This document shows, piece by piece, positions 1 through 8,572 of a DNA stretch of 64,000 nucleotides. Positions within the stretch are counted from its first letter, which is position 1, and each line of letters opens with the position of its first letter. The stretch is taken from positions 2,232,001-2,296,000 of the forward strand of contig NZ_LT907982.1 of the NCBI RefSeq assembly GCF_900230215.1. The letters run 5' to 3'. The DNA is from Jatrophihabitans sp. GAS493 (lineage in GTDB: Bacteria > Actinomycetota > Actinomycetes > Mycobacteriales > Jatrophihabitantaceae). The translations under genes and the position numbers were made by a program. The notes under the pieces were generated by a model, which worked only from the letters and a program-made list of their open reading frames with translations, was not told the DNA's origin and made no database searches.

Positions 1-816
1 GTCGAAGACACCCTGCACGAAAGCCCCGATGGTGGGGACGTCCAGTGCGGAGGTCTGCGGCGCGAGGACGCTGACCGTGGCGGTGCCGAGGGTGAGCCCA
101 GTGCCGCCCGGGCTGGTCGCGACCTTGAACGAGTTCGTGGCCTTCGCGACGACGTAGTAGGTGCGGCCGGCGACGACGTTGGTCGCAGCACCGGTGTCGG
201 TGAAGATCACCGAGTCACCATTGGAGCGGGCCGTCGAGGTCTCCGTGATCGTGTCCGTGGCCGAGGAGAGCCCGGTGACGACGACGCCCTTCTGGGCGAC
301 GTTGGTGGTGATCGCGGCGAGCAGCCCCCGAGTCTTGCGAGGCGTCGTGTTGTCGGTGGGCAGCTGGTACACGCCGTTGATGAACGTCCAGTTCACGTCC
401 AACGCCATCGCGGCGAGCTCCTGCTCGATCTGCCAGTCGAGTTCGTTGGTGACCGGGTTGGTGCCGGGCACGCCGTGGTACGGGGCAGAGCTGGGCGTGG
501 TGAGCTGCCCGGGGCTGGACTGCTTGGTGTACGACAGCGACACCTTGGACTGGTGCACCTCGCAAACGTTGCGGACGTTGTCCCGAACGCGGGCGACGCC
601 GGTCGGGGCGGTTGCGCCTTCCAGTGCGACGTTCTGCCCCGGGCTGCGAAGGTCCGCTCTCTGCCATTCGAACTCGGGGGCGGTGGTCATGCCGCCGCCG
701 GTGAGACCGCCGATGGCGGACAGCAGCGGAGTGTCTTTCGGGGTCAGCGAGAACAGCTCGCCTACGTAGTTGGGCAGGTTGAACGTGGTGCCCATTCCGG
801 AGATAGCGCCGGCCAT
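1..816 (-). CDS. Phage major capsid protein, SU10-like (partial, C-terminus outside window)
   Basis: The reading frame is open from an ATG at 816 to the left edge, 272 codons without a stop, so the protein is cut by the window. GGAGGA lies 4 bases before the ATG. The N-terminal motifs FNLPNYVGELF and TPLLSAIGGLTGG, and a central ELDWQIEQELAAMA segment, look like the SU10-type major capsid family with the HK97 shell fold. Its place after terminase, portal, minor head protein and scaffold fits. Residues about 176-257 interrupt the usual pattern with a beta-rich, Thr/Gly/Val-rich stretch (TYYVVAKATNSFKVAT) resembling accessory domains of tail proteins. Family assignment is from memory of conserved motifs. 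Confidence 0.85.
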   Translation of the reverse strand, partial: MAGAISGMGTTFNLPNYVGELFSLTPKDTPLLSAIGGLTGGGMTTAPEFEWQRADLRSPGQNVALEGATAPTGVARVRDNVRNVCEVHQSKVSLSYTKQSSPGQLTTPSSAPYHGVPGTNPVTNELDWQIEQELAAMALDVNWTFINGVYQLPTDNTTPRKTRGLLAAITTNVAQKGVVVTGLSSATDTITETSTARSNGDSVIFTDTGAATNVVAGRTYYVVAKATNSFKVATSPGGTGLTLGTATVSVLAPQTSALDVPTIGAFVQGVFD

Positions 817-859
817 GTTGTCCTCCAAGGACGTTGGGATTGGTCAGTTCGGGTTGGCC

Positions 860-1555
860 CTACGCCTGCGAGGCGTAGGCCTGTTGCCGTTTCAGCGCGA
901 TGGCGAGGCGGTGATTGCCTGCCTTCGTCGCTTCCGCGATCTGCACTTCGATGTCGGCCGGTACTCCGGGTCCACCGGAGGATGGGATGCCACTCGCGGA
1001 CGCCGCCTGGGTGTCTTTGAGTTTCGGGTTGTCCGCGACCGCCTTGAGCACCAGGGCGTCAAGCTCTGTCGCGAAGGTGGCGGATGCGGGGTCTAGCTTG
1101 GTGAGCTCGCCGTTGTGGGCGAGGACAGCTGTGAGGAGCGCGGCGTCGGCCTTGTGGGTCCGGGCTGCGGCGTCCAGTGCCCGCTCGACCCGGAGCGTCT
1201 TCGCTTCGGCGGCGAGCTGGTCGCGTTCGGCGCGGGCGGTTTCGAGTGCCTTCACCGGGTCTTCGTCGCCGGTGTCGATGCCAGCTGCGGCGAGGATGGC
1301 CTTGACCCGTTCCGCTTCGGCGTTCTTCGCTGTGCGAGAGTCGCCCGCTTCCTTCCGGGCGTCGCGGATGATCCGCTGCGCCGCTTCGGGGAGGGTTTCG
1401 ACTTTGCCGTCCCAGTTGGCGAAGACGTCGGCCGGAGTCGGGGCCGGCGGCACGGTCGCTGGGGGTGTGACCGGTGCAGCTGGCGGCGTTGTGGGCGCGG
1501 TCGGTGGGGTCTGCGGGTCGGTCGGTGCGGCGGGTGGCGTTACTGGTGCGGTCAT
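860..1555 (-). CDS. Phage capsid scaffolding protein
   Basis: The protein has 231 residues. Residues 1-40 are a Pro/Thr/Ala low-complexity tract. Then come an ANWDGKVETLPEAAQRIIRD segment and a long charged helix with coiled-coil character (about 55-120), ending in a basic-aromatic tail (ALKRQQAYASQA). This is the usual build of scaffold proteins that shape the procapsid and leave during maturation. It sits between the minor head protein and the major capsid gene, the standard slot. The ATG at 1555 is chosen because the sequence upstream (to 1699) does not look coding and a GGGAG-type site precedes it, though spacing is long. No protease domain is visible. Confidence 0.75.
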   Translation of the reverse strand: MTAPVTPPAAPTDPQTPPTAPTTPPAAPVTPPATVPPAPTPADVFANWDGKVETLPEAAQRIIRDARKEAGDSRTAKNAEAERVKAILAAAGIDTGDEDPVKALETARAERDQLAAEAKTLRVERALDAAARTHKADAALLTAVLAHNGELTKLDPASATFATELDALVLKAVADNPKLKDTQAASASGIPSSGGPGVPADIEVQIAEATKAGNHRLAIALKRQQAYASQA

Positions 1556-1631
1556 TGCGTTGTCTCGCTTCTCCCGGCGCCAGGCCGAGGATTGGTTGCC
1601 GGCCGCGCCAGGCGACCGTTTGAGGTTGCTG

Positions 1632-2723
1632 CTAGTTGCCGAGAGACAGCTGCTCGCGGCGTGTCTTGCGGACCAAGTCGTGCTGTGCGACGTGGTCACG
1701 GATGCGGGCCTGCGCCACCCGTAGGCGAGCGCGGGCTCGGTGATCGTCCAGCGGGGTCAGGGCGCCGAGTTGGGCGTACTTCGCCGCCCGGACCTGCCGC
1801 TCGAGGTAGCGCAGTTTCTGCGTGGCTCGATACCGGGCTTCGTCGGCGTCGGTCCACTCGGATTGGCGGCCAAGGTTGGTGACCCCGGGGAAGTAGGGCA
1901 GCAGCACGTGGCGGCAGTTCGGGTGGAACAACCCAGCGGCTTCGGCTTCGTCCAGGCGCAGCGCGTCGTGCTCGGTCCCGGTGCGGGTGAGTACTTTCCC
2001 CTCGAACGGCAGGCACTGAGGGCACGGGTGGCCGTCGTGGTTGACCGTGAAGTACTCGATGCCGGCGGCGGTCATCCGTGCCTCGTGCGCGGTGTTGAAC
2101 GCCCGCTGCGACGCGGTGCGGACCGCTACCTCGGTATAGGAGGCGAGGTTCCAGTCATGGCCGGCGCGGTCAACGTAGCCGGTGATGCCGTGATCGACCA
2201 GTGCGTGCCAGGCTTTGGCCTGCGCTTGCGCCGGTGTCGCCCGGGACAGCACCAGATCGGTTGCGGCGTCGGCGGTGATCGCACGGTAGGCGTCGTCGGG
2301 GAACCGCAGAATCCGGTTGTCGACCCCTGCGAGCTTCGATGCGAGTTCCACACCGATGGCGTTGGCGGCGGCGGTGCTCGTCCTCGTGAGACCGACACCA
2401 GGCGCAGCGGCGACCATCCGCCGCATCCGGGTGAAAGCGGCAGCCTCCCCCTCAACAGCTGCCAGCCTGGTCAGCTGCATCGCCAATGGCTGAGCACGCA
2501 ACCGCAATTGCGTCGCGATCTGGCCAGCGGCCCGCCGCATCGCCGTGAACAGCAATGCGCGGGCCGCGGCCTGCGGATCCAAACCAGCCCGGGCCAGCCG
2601 GGTGGTCTGCTCGATCAGCGCCTGCTCGGCACGGGTGTAGGTGGCAATCAGCTCCGACGCCAGCGAGTCGGCGCTAGGCCGGGGCTGCGGGGTCGGTGCT
2701 GGCCGGATCGTTGGTCGGGTCAT
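1632..2723 (-). CDS. Phage minor capsid protein (MuF / minor capsid protein 2 type)
   Basis: The protein has 363 residues: an alpha-helical, Ala/Arg-rich N-terminal 180 residues, then a C-terminal domain with CPQC (about residue 235) and HPNCRH (about residue 270). That Cys/His arrangement is typical of the MuF-like 'phage minor capsid protein 2' family, which binds the portal inside the head and may be ejected with the DNA. The start overlaps the portal end by 50 bases in another frame, a common portal-MuF arrangement suggesting coupled translation. No toxin domain is fused at the C-terminus. Function is by family and position. Confidence 0.8.
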   Translation of the reverse strand: MTRPTIRPAPTPQPRPSADSLASELIATYTRAEQALIEQTTRLARAGLDPQAAARALLFTAMRRAAGQIATQLRLRAQPLAMQLTRLAAVEGEAAAFTRMRRMVAAAPGVGLTRTSTAAANAIGVELASKLAGVDNRILRFPDDAYRAITADAATDLVLSRATPAQAQAKAWHALVDHGITGYVDRAGHDWNLASYTEVAVRTASQRAFNTAHEARMTAAGIEYFTVNHDGHPCPQCLPFEGKVLTRTGTEHDALRLDEAEAAGLFHPNCRHVLLPYFPGVTNLGRQSEWTDADEARYRATQKLRYLERQVRAAKYAQLGALTPLDDHRARARLRVAQARIRDHVAQHDLVRKTRREQLSLGN

Positions 2724-4293
2724 CGGGAACTCCGAACGTCGACGGGTCCGGCAACTGTGGCGCAGCTGCAGCGGCCTCAGCGGTTATCCGCTTGGCCTCA
2801 TCACCGATTTCCTTCTCGTCCCAGTCCGGGTGGATCAGGGCGACCAGGGTCTCGGTTGATGCGGCTTCGGCCTGTCGTAGCGCCAACGCTGTCTGTGCGA
2901 GCGTGATCTGTGATTCCTGCACCGAGTCGGCGAATGCGACGTTCGGCAGCTGGGCTTTCACCCCTGGCGTGCCGAACACCGCGATGTCGACGGCGAGCAT
3001 CTTCTCGACGAGGGCGGCGAGCTGAGGCCGCCACAACCGGGTCTTCCGGTCGCGTGTGAGGTAGGAGCGGCGTTCCTTCGCCTGAACCTCGGTGGCTGTC
3101 ATGTTCGACGTCTTCCCACCGTCGTCCATCCCGAACGTCTGCGACGAGTACCCGGAGGTGCGGAGGATGTCGGTGACGAGCTGGTTGGCGGTGGCCTGGT
3201 GCTCCTGCCAGCGGATGGTGAACTGCTCCGCCTGGATCGGCAACCCCGACCCTGTCGAGTTCGCTGACTGCAGCAGGTTCAGCGGGGTGAAGATCTCACG
3301 GTCCATGTCGAAACTCGCACCGTTACCAGGGCCGTTCGAGTCGAGCAAAGATTCACCTATGAACACACGGGATTTACCGAGACGAATGTCGCGCATCCAC
3401 GATGAGTACGTCTCATCGAGGGCGTCCATCAACGGTTCGACACCGTCGAGGTCCGACCGGCCGAGGTTGCAGCCGACCGGGTCATTGCGCCACTTCCGCT
3501 GCGGTCGCTGGTTGGCGACGTACACGACGTCGAGGCCCGGTGAGAGCGTCGATATGACGTTACCGTCGGTCACCATCTCAGCGAGCGGTGCCGTGTCCGG
3601 GTGCTCGGTCAGCGGGACCGCTGTGCCAATGTCCCCCTCGCCGCCTTGATAGAGGGCGTGCTGAATGATCCCGACGCCGTTCTTGTCGAGCTCGTGCCGC
3701 TCGAGGTGCCGGTACGCCAGGTTGTCGCTGGTCGTCGCGAGCCGGGTCCAGAACGTCACGGCCGACAGCCGGCCCCACCGGAACTCCGGCAAAGCACCGT
3801 CAGCAGCGATGGACGTGACGAACGGCTGGTCCAGCAGCGTCTTATCCCACGTCACCCGCAGGTACACCCCGCCGAGCGCCCCGCCGAGCTCCGCGGCTTC
3901 CGCGATCGCGGCGTGCAGCGTGTCGTCGGCGAGGTCATCAAGGCGCTTCTGCGTGACCTCGTCATCGACCGTGAACGACGGCGGCTCAGCGAAGAGCAGA
4001 TCCGCGCCGGCCTGGCAGATGTCAGCGGCGATCGGGACATGCAGCTTCGTGATCTGCTGCCCGTTCGTCGTCGGCTGCCCCCAGAACCAGCGTGCGATCG
4101 AACCGAACACACCGGTGCGACGTGCGGCGCCGCGCGGGACAGGGTAGCCGGGGACGCCCTGGCCGTTGAAGCCGTACTCAGTCGACAGGCGCAGCACGTC
4201 GCCGGAGTACCACGCGTCCCAGAGGTTCAGCTGCGGCGTGACCTTGGCCAGCTGCTTCGGGGGCCACGGTGTGCCGTTCAGAGGCAGCGGCAT
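2674..4293 (-). CDS. Phage portal protein (SPP1 gp6-like)
   Basis: The protein has 539 residues, the usual size for the SPP1 gp6-like portal family, which forms the dodecameric ring through which DNA enters and leaves the head. It has the mixed N-terminal clip/wing region (LHVPIAADICQAGADLLFAE), a long central helix region and an Asp/Pro/Ala-rich tail. Its ATG shares one base with the terminase stop (TGATG), and its end overlaps the minor head protein. Position directly after the large terminase is the strongest support. Confidence 0.87.
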   Translation of the reverse strand: MPLPLNGTPWPPKQLAKVTPQLNLWDAWYSGDVLRLSTEYGFNGQGVPGYPVPRGAARRTGVFGSIARWFWGQPTTNGQQITKLHVPIAADICQAGADLLFAEPPSFTVDDEVTQKRLDDLADDTLHAAIAEAAELGGALGGVYLRVTWDKTLLDQPFVTSIAADGALPEFRWGRLSAVTFWTRLATTSDNLAYRHLERHELDKNGVGIIQHALYQGGEGDIGTAVPLTEHPDTAPLAEMVTDGNVISTLSPGLDVVYVANQRPQRKWRNDPVGCNLGRSDLDGVEPLMDALDETYSSWMRDIRLGKSRVFIGESLLDSNGPGNGASFDMDREIFTPLNLLQSANSTGSGLPIQAEQFTIRWQEHQATANQLVTDILRTSGYSSQTFGMDDGGKTSNMTATEVQAKERRSYLTRDRKTRLWRPQLAALVEKMLAVDIAVFGTPGVKAQLPNVAFADSVQESQITLAQTALALRQAEAASTETLVALIHPDWDEKEIGDEAKRITAEAAAAAPQLPDPSTFGVPDDPTNDPASTDPAAPA

Positions 4294-5570
4294 CAGGCAG
4301 CCTCCCTAGGCGTCGTAGTGAGCCGGCCGCGCCACAATGACTCCGTGGTCGCTACGGCGTAGCGGGCAGCGTCGATGCTGTGATCCGCGGTCTTCAGCGG
4401 CTTGTCTTCGCCTTTTTCGGTGGCCTTGTCGTCCCACGAGTAGCCCGGCAGTTCGGTGATCAGCCCGGCGCACCGGTCGGTGATGAGCAGTTGCTCAGCA
4501 CCGAGAAGGCTGCTCATCGTCTGGATGCCGTAGGCGACGTCGTTCTCTGCGTCGGTCAGCCCACGCACTTTGTCGTTGAACAGCTGCACTTTGAACGACG
4601 CGGCAGCCGGGTCGATCGCGACCCACTGCGGGACCAGGTCGGTGACGTCCGGTGTGTGCGCTGCGCTGAGCCACGCACGGAAACTGGTCGACAGTTCGGC
4701 GTCGGTCAACCGGATCTGTGACACCGCGGGGTCGTGCCGCCATTCGTCGACGGCGTACAGCCGCTGATCCACACCGAGGCCGAGCAGCACCCCCGACGAT
4801 GGGTTGGTGGTGCCGTAGTCGACGCCGACGCCGAGTAGCCGCTGCATGACCGGCAGCGTCGCCCACGGGATGGTGTGCCGGGCCGGGTCCCACTGCGGGA
4901 ACACAGCGCCTTCAGCAGCGACCCATTCGCCGAGCACGTTGCGGCGGTAGTAGAGGCCGATGTTCTCGCGGCGGATCGCGTCTTTGCGTTCTTCGGACAG
5001 CAGCGGGTTGTCGTCGAGGAGGAAGTGCCAGGACCGCCAGTCCGGGAGGTCGGTGATGCGGTCGAGGAACTTCCGCTTCAGCCAGTGCGCGGGGTTGCCG
5101 GGGTTGGTGGTGCCGAAGAACTTGGCGCCTTCCCACAACCGGTTGAGCAGCTGGACGAAGAAGTCTTCCTGCAGCAGCGTGATCTCGTCGACGTACGCGC
5201 CGGCGCAAGTGAGACCCCGGAGGACTTGCTCGGAGCGGATGTCGCTGGAGCCGAGGACCCACACTTTCCGGCCGAGGACGGTGGCTGTGTCAGCGCCGGG
5301 TGTGTAGGAGACGTGCTTGGCGACGTCGCCGAACAGGTCGGGGCTCATCAGCGGGGCGAAGATGTTGCGGGCCGCTGAGCCCCGGGTGCGGGACACAGCT
5401 ACGAGTTCGCCGCGGACTTTGCTGGTCGCGACGTAGACGAGCCAACGGAGCAGGCTGGCGACGGTCTTACCCGATCGGACGGAGCCTTCCCACACGTTGA
5501 CGCGGGCGTCGGCGTCCTGCACGGAGCGCAACTGCTTCGGTGAAAGCGGCAGCTCCAGCTTGACGGTCAC
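4293..5570 (-). CDS. Phage terminase large subunit (PBSX-type ATPase/nuclease)
   Basis: This is the DNA-packaging motor, 425 residues. Walker A is GSVRSGKT (about 29-36) and Walker B is GAYVDEITLL (about 120-129); the C-terminal RNase H-like nuclease begins near VGVDYGTTNPSSGVLLGL (about 248), with later acidic residues (DPAAASFK; DHSIDAARYAV). The order ATPase then nuclease matches PBSX/Terminase_3 proteins. The start is GTG at 5570, overlapping the small-subunit stop as GTGA. No intein or truncation is visible. Confidence 0.93.
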   Translation of the reverse strand: MTVKLELPLSPKQLRSVQDADARVNVWEGSVRSGKTVASLLRWLVYVATSKVRGELVAVSRTRGSAARNIFAPLMSPDLFGDVAKHVSYTPGADTATVLGRKVWVLGSSDIRSEQVLRGLTCAGAYVDEITLLQEDFFVQLLNRLWEGAKFFGTTNPGNPAHWLKRKFLDRITDLPDWRSWHFLLDDNPLLSEERKDAIRRENIGLYYRRNVLGEWVAAEGAVFPQWDPARHTIPWATLPVMQRLLGVGVDYGTTNPSSGVLLGLGVDQRLYAVDEWRHDPAVSQIRLTDAELSTSFRAWLSAAHTPDVTDLVPQWVAIDPAAASFKVQLFNDKVRGLTDAENDVAYGIQTMSSLLGAEQLLITDRCAGLITELPGYSWDDKATEKGEDKPLKTADHSIDAARYAVATTESLWRGRLTTTPREAA

Positions 5571-6055
5571 GCTCCGATGCCGAGCGCTCGGCCGAGGTCG
5601 GCGAGCATGCTCTTGACATCTTCGGTGCCCTGCGAGGCGTCGACCTTCTCCAGGTCGATGGCCTTGGTCAGCGCGGTGCCGGCCGAGCTCATCAGGTTGC
5701 GGATGTCCGATGTCGGCGGGCGCTCCAGCAGATGCTCGGCGTACACGTTGTCCTTGCCGCCGAACGCGAACGCCAGGTGCGGCATCGTCATCTGCTCGAG
5801 GAACTCTTCAGCGCGGGTGTAGAGCGTGGCGATGATCGCGGCGCGGCGGGCGGCGTTGTCGACCTTGCGGGCGTGGGTCGCGGCGGCGGTGGCGTCACGG
5901 TTGAAGCTGACGTTCGCGGCTGCGGCGACTTTACTGACGGTGCCGGTGGAGACGCCGAGCTGGCGGGCGATGTCGTTGCGGGTCGTCCCGGCCTTGGCCA
6001 GGTCAACAATGCGCTTCTTCTCGGCCGGGGTGAGTGGCGGGCGGTGTCGAGGCAT
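5567..6055 (-). CDS. Phage terminase small subunit
   Basis: The protein has 162 residues with an N-terminal helix-turn-helix (KKRIVDLAKAG ... NDIARQLGVSTGTVSKV, residues 13-45), the part expected to recognise the packaging site. A helical region and an acidic C-terminus for oligomerisation and contact with the large subunit follow. It lies directly upstream of and translationally coupled to the large subunit. The ATG at 6055 has GAGGTG a few bases upstream, the same Shine-Dalgarno seen before the small zinc protein at 6448. Confidence 0.83.
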   Translation of the reverse strand: MPRHRPPLTPAEKKRIVDLAKAGTTRNDIARQLGVSTGTVSKVAAAANVSFNRDATAAATHARKVDNAARRAAIIATLYTRAEEFLEQMTMPHLAFAFGGKDNVYAEHLLERPPTSDIRNLMSSAGTALTKAIDLEKVDASQGTEDVKSMLADLGRALGIGA

Positions 6056-6185
6056 TGGGTCACCTCGCGGCGGATGGGGCGGTGCGCGGGGACGCCAGGT
6101 CAGGTCGCGCGATCGGGCGCCAGGCCCAAGTGGGTGTTGCGGTTTTCTCGGCGCTTTCTGGGCGCGTTGGGCTTACGATTGCCCG

Positions 6186-6353
6186 ATGATCAGGCTTGCG
6201 GTTCTGTGTGTCGCGGCGTTCTTCGCGGTGGCCGCTGCGTTGCTGTGGCTGCTCTACGCCGCCGTGATCGGTGTCGCTTTGGTGGTGCGCTTCGGTTACG
6301 GGGCGTTCTTGGCCTCGGCCAACCGGCGACGCTCGCAGGTCATGCACCAGTGA
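6186..6353 (+). CDS. Small membrane protein on the opposite strand of the phage operon
   Basis: A 55-residue frame on the plus strand within the minus-strand phage region. Residues 3-40 are almost entirely hydrophobic (LAVLCVAAFFAVAAALLWLL and following), predicting one or two membrane helices, with a basic tail (RRRSQVMHQ). The 3' end overlaps antisense with the zinc protein gene at 6296-6448, so it may be a chance frame. The sustained hydrophobic pattern and opposite orientation suggest a moron-type accessory gene. No family is recognised. Confidence 0.4.
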   Translation: MIRLAVLCVAAFFAVAAALLWLLYAAVIGVALVVRFGYGAFLASANRRRSQVMHQ

Positions 6354-6448
6354 CAGTTCGCTGAGGCGCAGTGCTGCTGGCCCTGCTGCGGTGTCCGAGG
6401 GATCTCCACCAGGGTCTTCTTGCAGACGTGGCAGGTGCGTTTGGCCAT
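6296..6448 (-). CDS. Small zinc-ribbon-like phage protein
   Basis: A 50-residue protein with CHVC near the N-terminus and CASANCHWCMTC further on, a Cys/His pattern suited to binding zinc. The ATG at 6448 has a good GAGGTG site 3 bases upstream, which fixes the start although the frame stays open to 6604. It lies just upstream of the terminase genes, where actinophages often carry small HNH or zinc proteins; no HNH residues are seen here. Function unknown. Confidence 0.6.
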   Translation of the reverse strand: MAKRTCHVCKKTLVEIPRTPQQGQQHCASANCHWCMTCERRRLAEAKNAP

Positions 6449-6700
6449 GGTCACCTCACGGGGGTTCGTGGGTTCGGCGCAGGAACGTTCATGGCAGCCC
6501 GAGCAGATGGCGGACCCAGGCCGAACGAACCTTGCGCTAGGTAGGAGTCTGGTGCCGGCGGTTTGACGCCTCACCCCGAACGTGCCCCAGTGACGACAAA
6601 GCACCAGCTGCGTGGGGCAGACTGGTGCCCGGAAAGCGTGTCACACGAATTTACTGGAGCGCAAGCGACACGCCCGGCTTCGATGATGTTCAATTGGCGC

Positions 6701-6967
6701 ATGACTGAACCTGCAGTAGGCGAACTCGTGGCAACTATCGACACCGGAGCGGACCCAAAGCACAGCTTTCGGGCGGCTGACCTAGCCATCTCAGGCGACA
6801 TCGAGGACGTGGACACAGTTGGCCGTGGCATCGCCAATCTGCTGACCTCGCTGGGCTACCTGTACGCCATCGAGGGTGACAAGCGCACCATCATCCCGGC
6901 GTCTGCAGTGGTCTCCGTGACGGTCGAACCATACGAGGGGCCGGGCGTCTACTTCGCCTCAGCCTAG
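6701..6967 (+). CDS. Hypothetical plus-strand protein in the phage
   Basis: Eighty-eight residues from the ATG at 6701; a start at 6683 is also possible and neither has a clear ribosome site. The protein is acidic with well-mixed secondary structure (VDTVGRGIANLLTSLGYLYA; TIIPASAVVSVTVEPYEG) and does not resemble a random frame. It converges on the minus-strand gene ending at 6964, with overlapping stops. No family is recognised. As one of two plus-strand genes among minus-strand phage genes it could be lysogenically expressed. Confidence 0.5.
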   Translation: MTEPAVGELVATIDTGADPKHSFRAADLAISGDIEDVDTVGRGIANLLTSLGYLYAIEGDKRTIIPASAVVSVTVEPYEGPGVYFASA

Positions 6968-7164
6968 AGGTCGATGTTCTTAGGCTCTGGAACGACGAAC
7001 TCAGCCACCGGGATCGGGCCGTCCGTGGTCTGTAACGTCTCGCCGTTAAGGCGATAGCGCGCAGGTGGTTTGAGCGCGTCCCACAAGGTGTCGCCATCGT
7101 GGCTGCCCAGCTCGACTCTGCCGTCCATCGGCCCGCCCTTGAACGCCACCCACGTATTCGCCAT
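6964..7164 (-). CDS. Small conserved-type phage protein (GGPMDG motif)
   Basis: Sixty-six residues beginning MANTWVAFKGGPMDGRVEL and ending in VVPEPKNIDL. The GGPxDG motif near the N-terminus followed by a short beta-rich body recurs in small actinophage proteins of unknown role. It starts 9 bases after the HTH gene, so it is probably co-transcribed with it. No ribosome site is evident in that 9-base gap. Confidence 0.6.
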   Translation of the reverse strand: MANTWVAFKGGPMDGRVELGSHDGDTLWDALKPPARYRLNGETLQTTDGPIPVAEFVVPEPKNIDL

Positions 7165-7173
7165 GGGCGGAGT

Positions 7174-7392
7174 CTACGGGCGGTCCCTCATCGCGATGCC
7201 CGCACGGGCGAACAGGGCGTCCGGGTCTCGGGTGTCGATCCAGTGCAGCAGCTCGTGCACGTCGTACCGGCCGCCGGGTAGCCGACGGATGTGCTGACGC
7301 TGCACCCACTTGCGGATGGTGGCCTTGGAGACGCCGCAGATGGCGGCGGCCTGGTCGAGGTCGACCGTGGGGGATTCGGTCATGGTGGTCAC
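7174..7392 (-). CDS. Helix-turn-helix DNA-binding protein (excisionase/MerR-like fold)
   Basis: About 72 residues. The core (LDQAAAICGVSKATIRKWVQ, then RRLPGGRYDVHELLHWI) is a winged helix-turn-helix of the excisionase/HTH_17 class, used by phages as excisionases or small regulators. GTG at 7392 overlaps the upstream stop as GTGA and has GGAGG 4 bases before it; the ATG at 7383 is the alternative but sits 13 bases from the same GGAGG. Its late position, far from the putative attachment site, makes a regulatory role more likely than excision. Confidence 0.75.
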   Translation of the reverse strand: MTTMTESPTVDLDQAAAICGVSKATIRKWVQRQHIRRLPGGRYDVHELLHWIDTRDPDALFARAGIAMRDRP

Positions 7393-8360
7393 ACAACCTC
7401 CAACGTCATCCGGGCGATCGCCTGCGAACCAGGCCACACCCGCCCACACCCATCACAGAACGCCGGCGCGGTACCGACCGGGTCGAACACCTGGCCCCAG
7501 CAATAGCCGCCGACGGCGCCGGGTGGGTAGTTCTTCTCGTCGCGGTGGTTGCCGAGCAGCTTCGGTTTCGGCAGCGGTGGGTGCGCACGGCGCAGCCCGG
7601 TCGAGGCTTGCTCGATCCGCCCGTACGCGTCGGCGACCCACTCGGCGCGGACCAGGTGGTGCAGGGCGGTGAGCAGGTAGTTGACCTCGCCGACGACAGT
7701 GGTCAGCTCCAGCGGCACCGTGGTGCGTGGTGTGGTCGAGCCGGTGTTGGTCTCGATGATCGTGGTGACCCACGGTGCGGACTCGTAGCCACCGGAGTGG
7801 AAGCCGCTGCGGCAGTCGACGCACGCAGTCACCGGCAGGTCCGACTGGTCGCAGCGGATGACGGCGACCGTCTGCTCGCGACGCGACTGCGCGATGCCCG
7901 TCGCGACCATCCGCGCTGGTCGCGCCGGTTCGACCCCAGCGGGCTCTGTGAGCCGTGACGGGTCCAGCTCCTCACGCAGCGCTTCGGCGACGCTGTGCAG
8001 CGTGCTCAGCACCGGCGGCACGTAGCTGCCGTCGTCTTCGGGCACCACGAACGGGACACCTCCGGCGCTTGCTCGGCCCCGGCGGTCAGCGGTTGCGTTG
8101 CCGATCCAGCTGGTGAGCTGGATGGCGTTCAGGTCCGGTTCCGTCATCACCGCCTGATGCGCGGTGCCGTCGCCATGCTCGATGCGCTGCAGCAACGGTG
8201 GTTCCAGCAGCAGCGTCAGCGCGAGGTAGTCGGCCGGGATGTCCCGCAACCAGCCGTAGAGCCGCCTAGTGCACGGGTCGCACAACAGGGTCTGATCCAC
8301 GGCCAACGGCGGCTCGTGGTCGAAATGCCGCGGCGAGACGCAATACGGGAGCGCGATCAC
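7389..8360 (-). CDS. Phage protein with Cys pairs, function unknown
   Basis: The protein has 323 residues. CDPC occurs near residue 27, CVDC near 178, and CDGCGRVW near the C-terminus, so two zinc sites are possible. The middle is helical and not recognised. The start is GTG at 8360, overlapping the previous stop as GTGA. Cys-pair proteins like this occur in actinophage genomes between replication and packaging genes; I cannot assign a reaction. Domain-like spacing of the Cys pairs is the only structural clue. Confidence 0.65.
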   Translation of the reverse strand: MIALPYCVSPRHFDHEPPLAVDQTLLCDPCTRRLYGWLRDIPADYLALTLLLEPPLLQRIEHGDGTAHQAVMTEPDLNAIQLTSWIGNATADRRGRASAGGVPFVVPEDDGSYVPPVLSTLHSVAEALREELDPSRLTEPAGVEPARPARMVATGIAQSRREQTVAVIRCDQSDLPVTACVDCRSGFHSGGYESAPWVTTIIETNTGSTTPRTTVPLELTTVVGEVNYLLTALHHLVRAEWVADAYGRIEQASTGLRRAHPPLPKPKLLGNHRDEKNYPPGAVGGYCWGQVFDPVGTAPAFCDGCGRVWPGSQAIARMTLEVV

Positions 8361-8572
8361 TCGATCATCCCCGCCAGACCTTCGAGCTTGTCCAGCACCG
8401 GGGCCAAGTCGTCGAGCAACTGGCCGAGCTCGATGAATGGCCGGCTGCTGATCGCTGACGACCCGCGTAGCTGACTGGCGATGTGTCGCGCCTGATCGCC
8501 GTACGTCATCGGCCCCGGTGTCTCAAAGACCACCTCGCCAAGGGGCAGCAGCGGAGCCTTTCGCCGCGCCAT
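8357..8572 (-). CDS. Small phage protein, function unknown
   Basis: Seventy-one residues, starting MARRKAPLLPLGEVVFETPG and ending with an amphipathic helix (IELGQLLDDLAPVLDKLEGL) that could form a dimer. The ATG at 8572 overlaps the upstream TGA by one base, and a GTG at 8575 is also in frame. It is part of the run of coupled genes downstream of the replication gene. Confidence 0.55.
   Translation of the reverse strand: MARRKAPLLPLGEVVFETPGPMTYGDQARHIASQLRGSSAISSRPFIELGQLLDDLAPVLDKLEGLAGMIE

Noticed and set aside
5826-6185. Plus-strand extension of the small membrane protein gene upstream of 6186
   Set aside because: It is antisense to the small terminase gene and lacks coding character; only the part from ATG 6186 looks like a protein.
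7174-7392. Excisionase of the prophage
   Set aside because: The fold allows it, but it lies 16 kb from the tRNA junction and no integrase is near, so I call it only an HTH protein.
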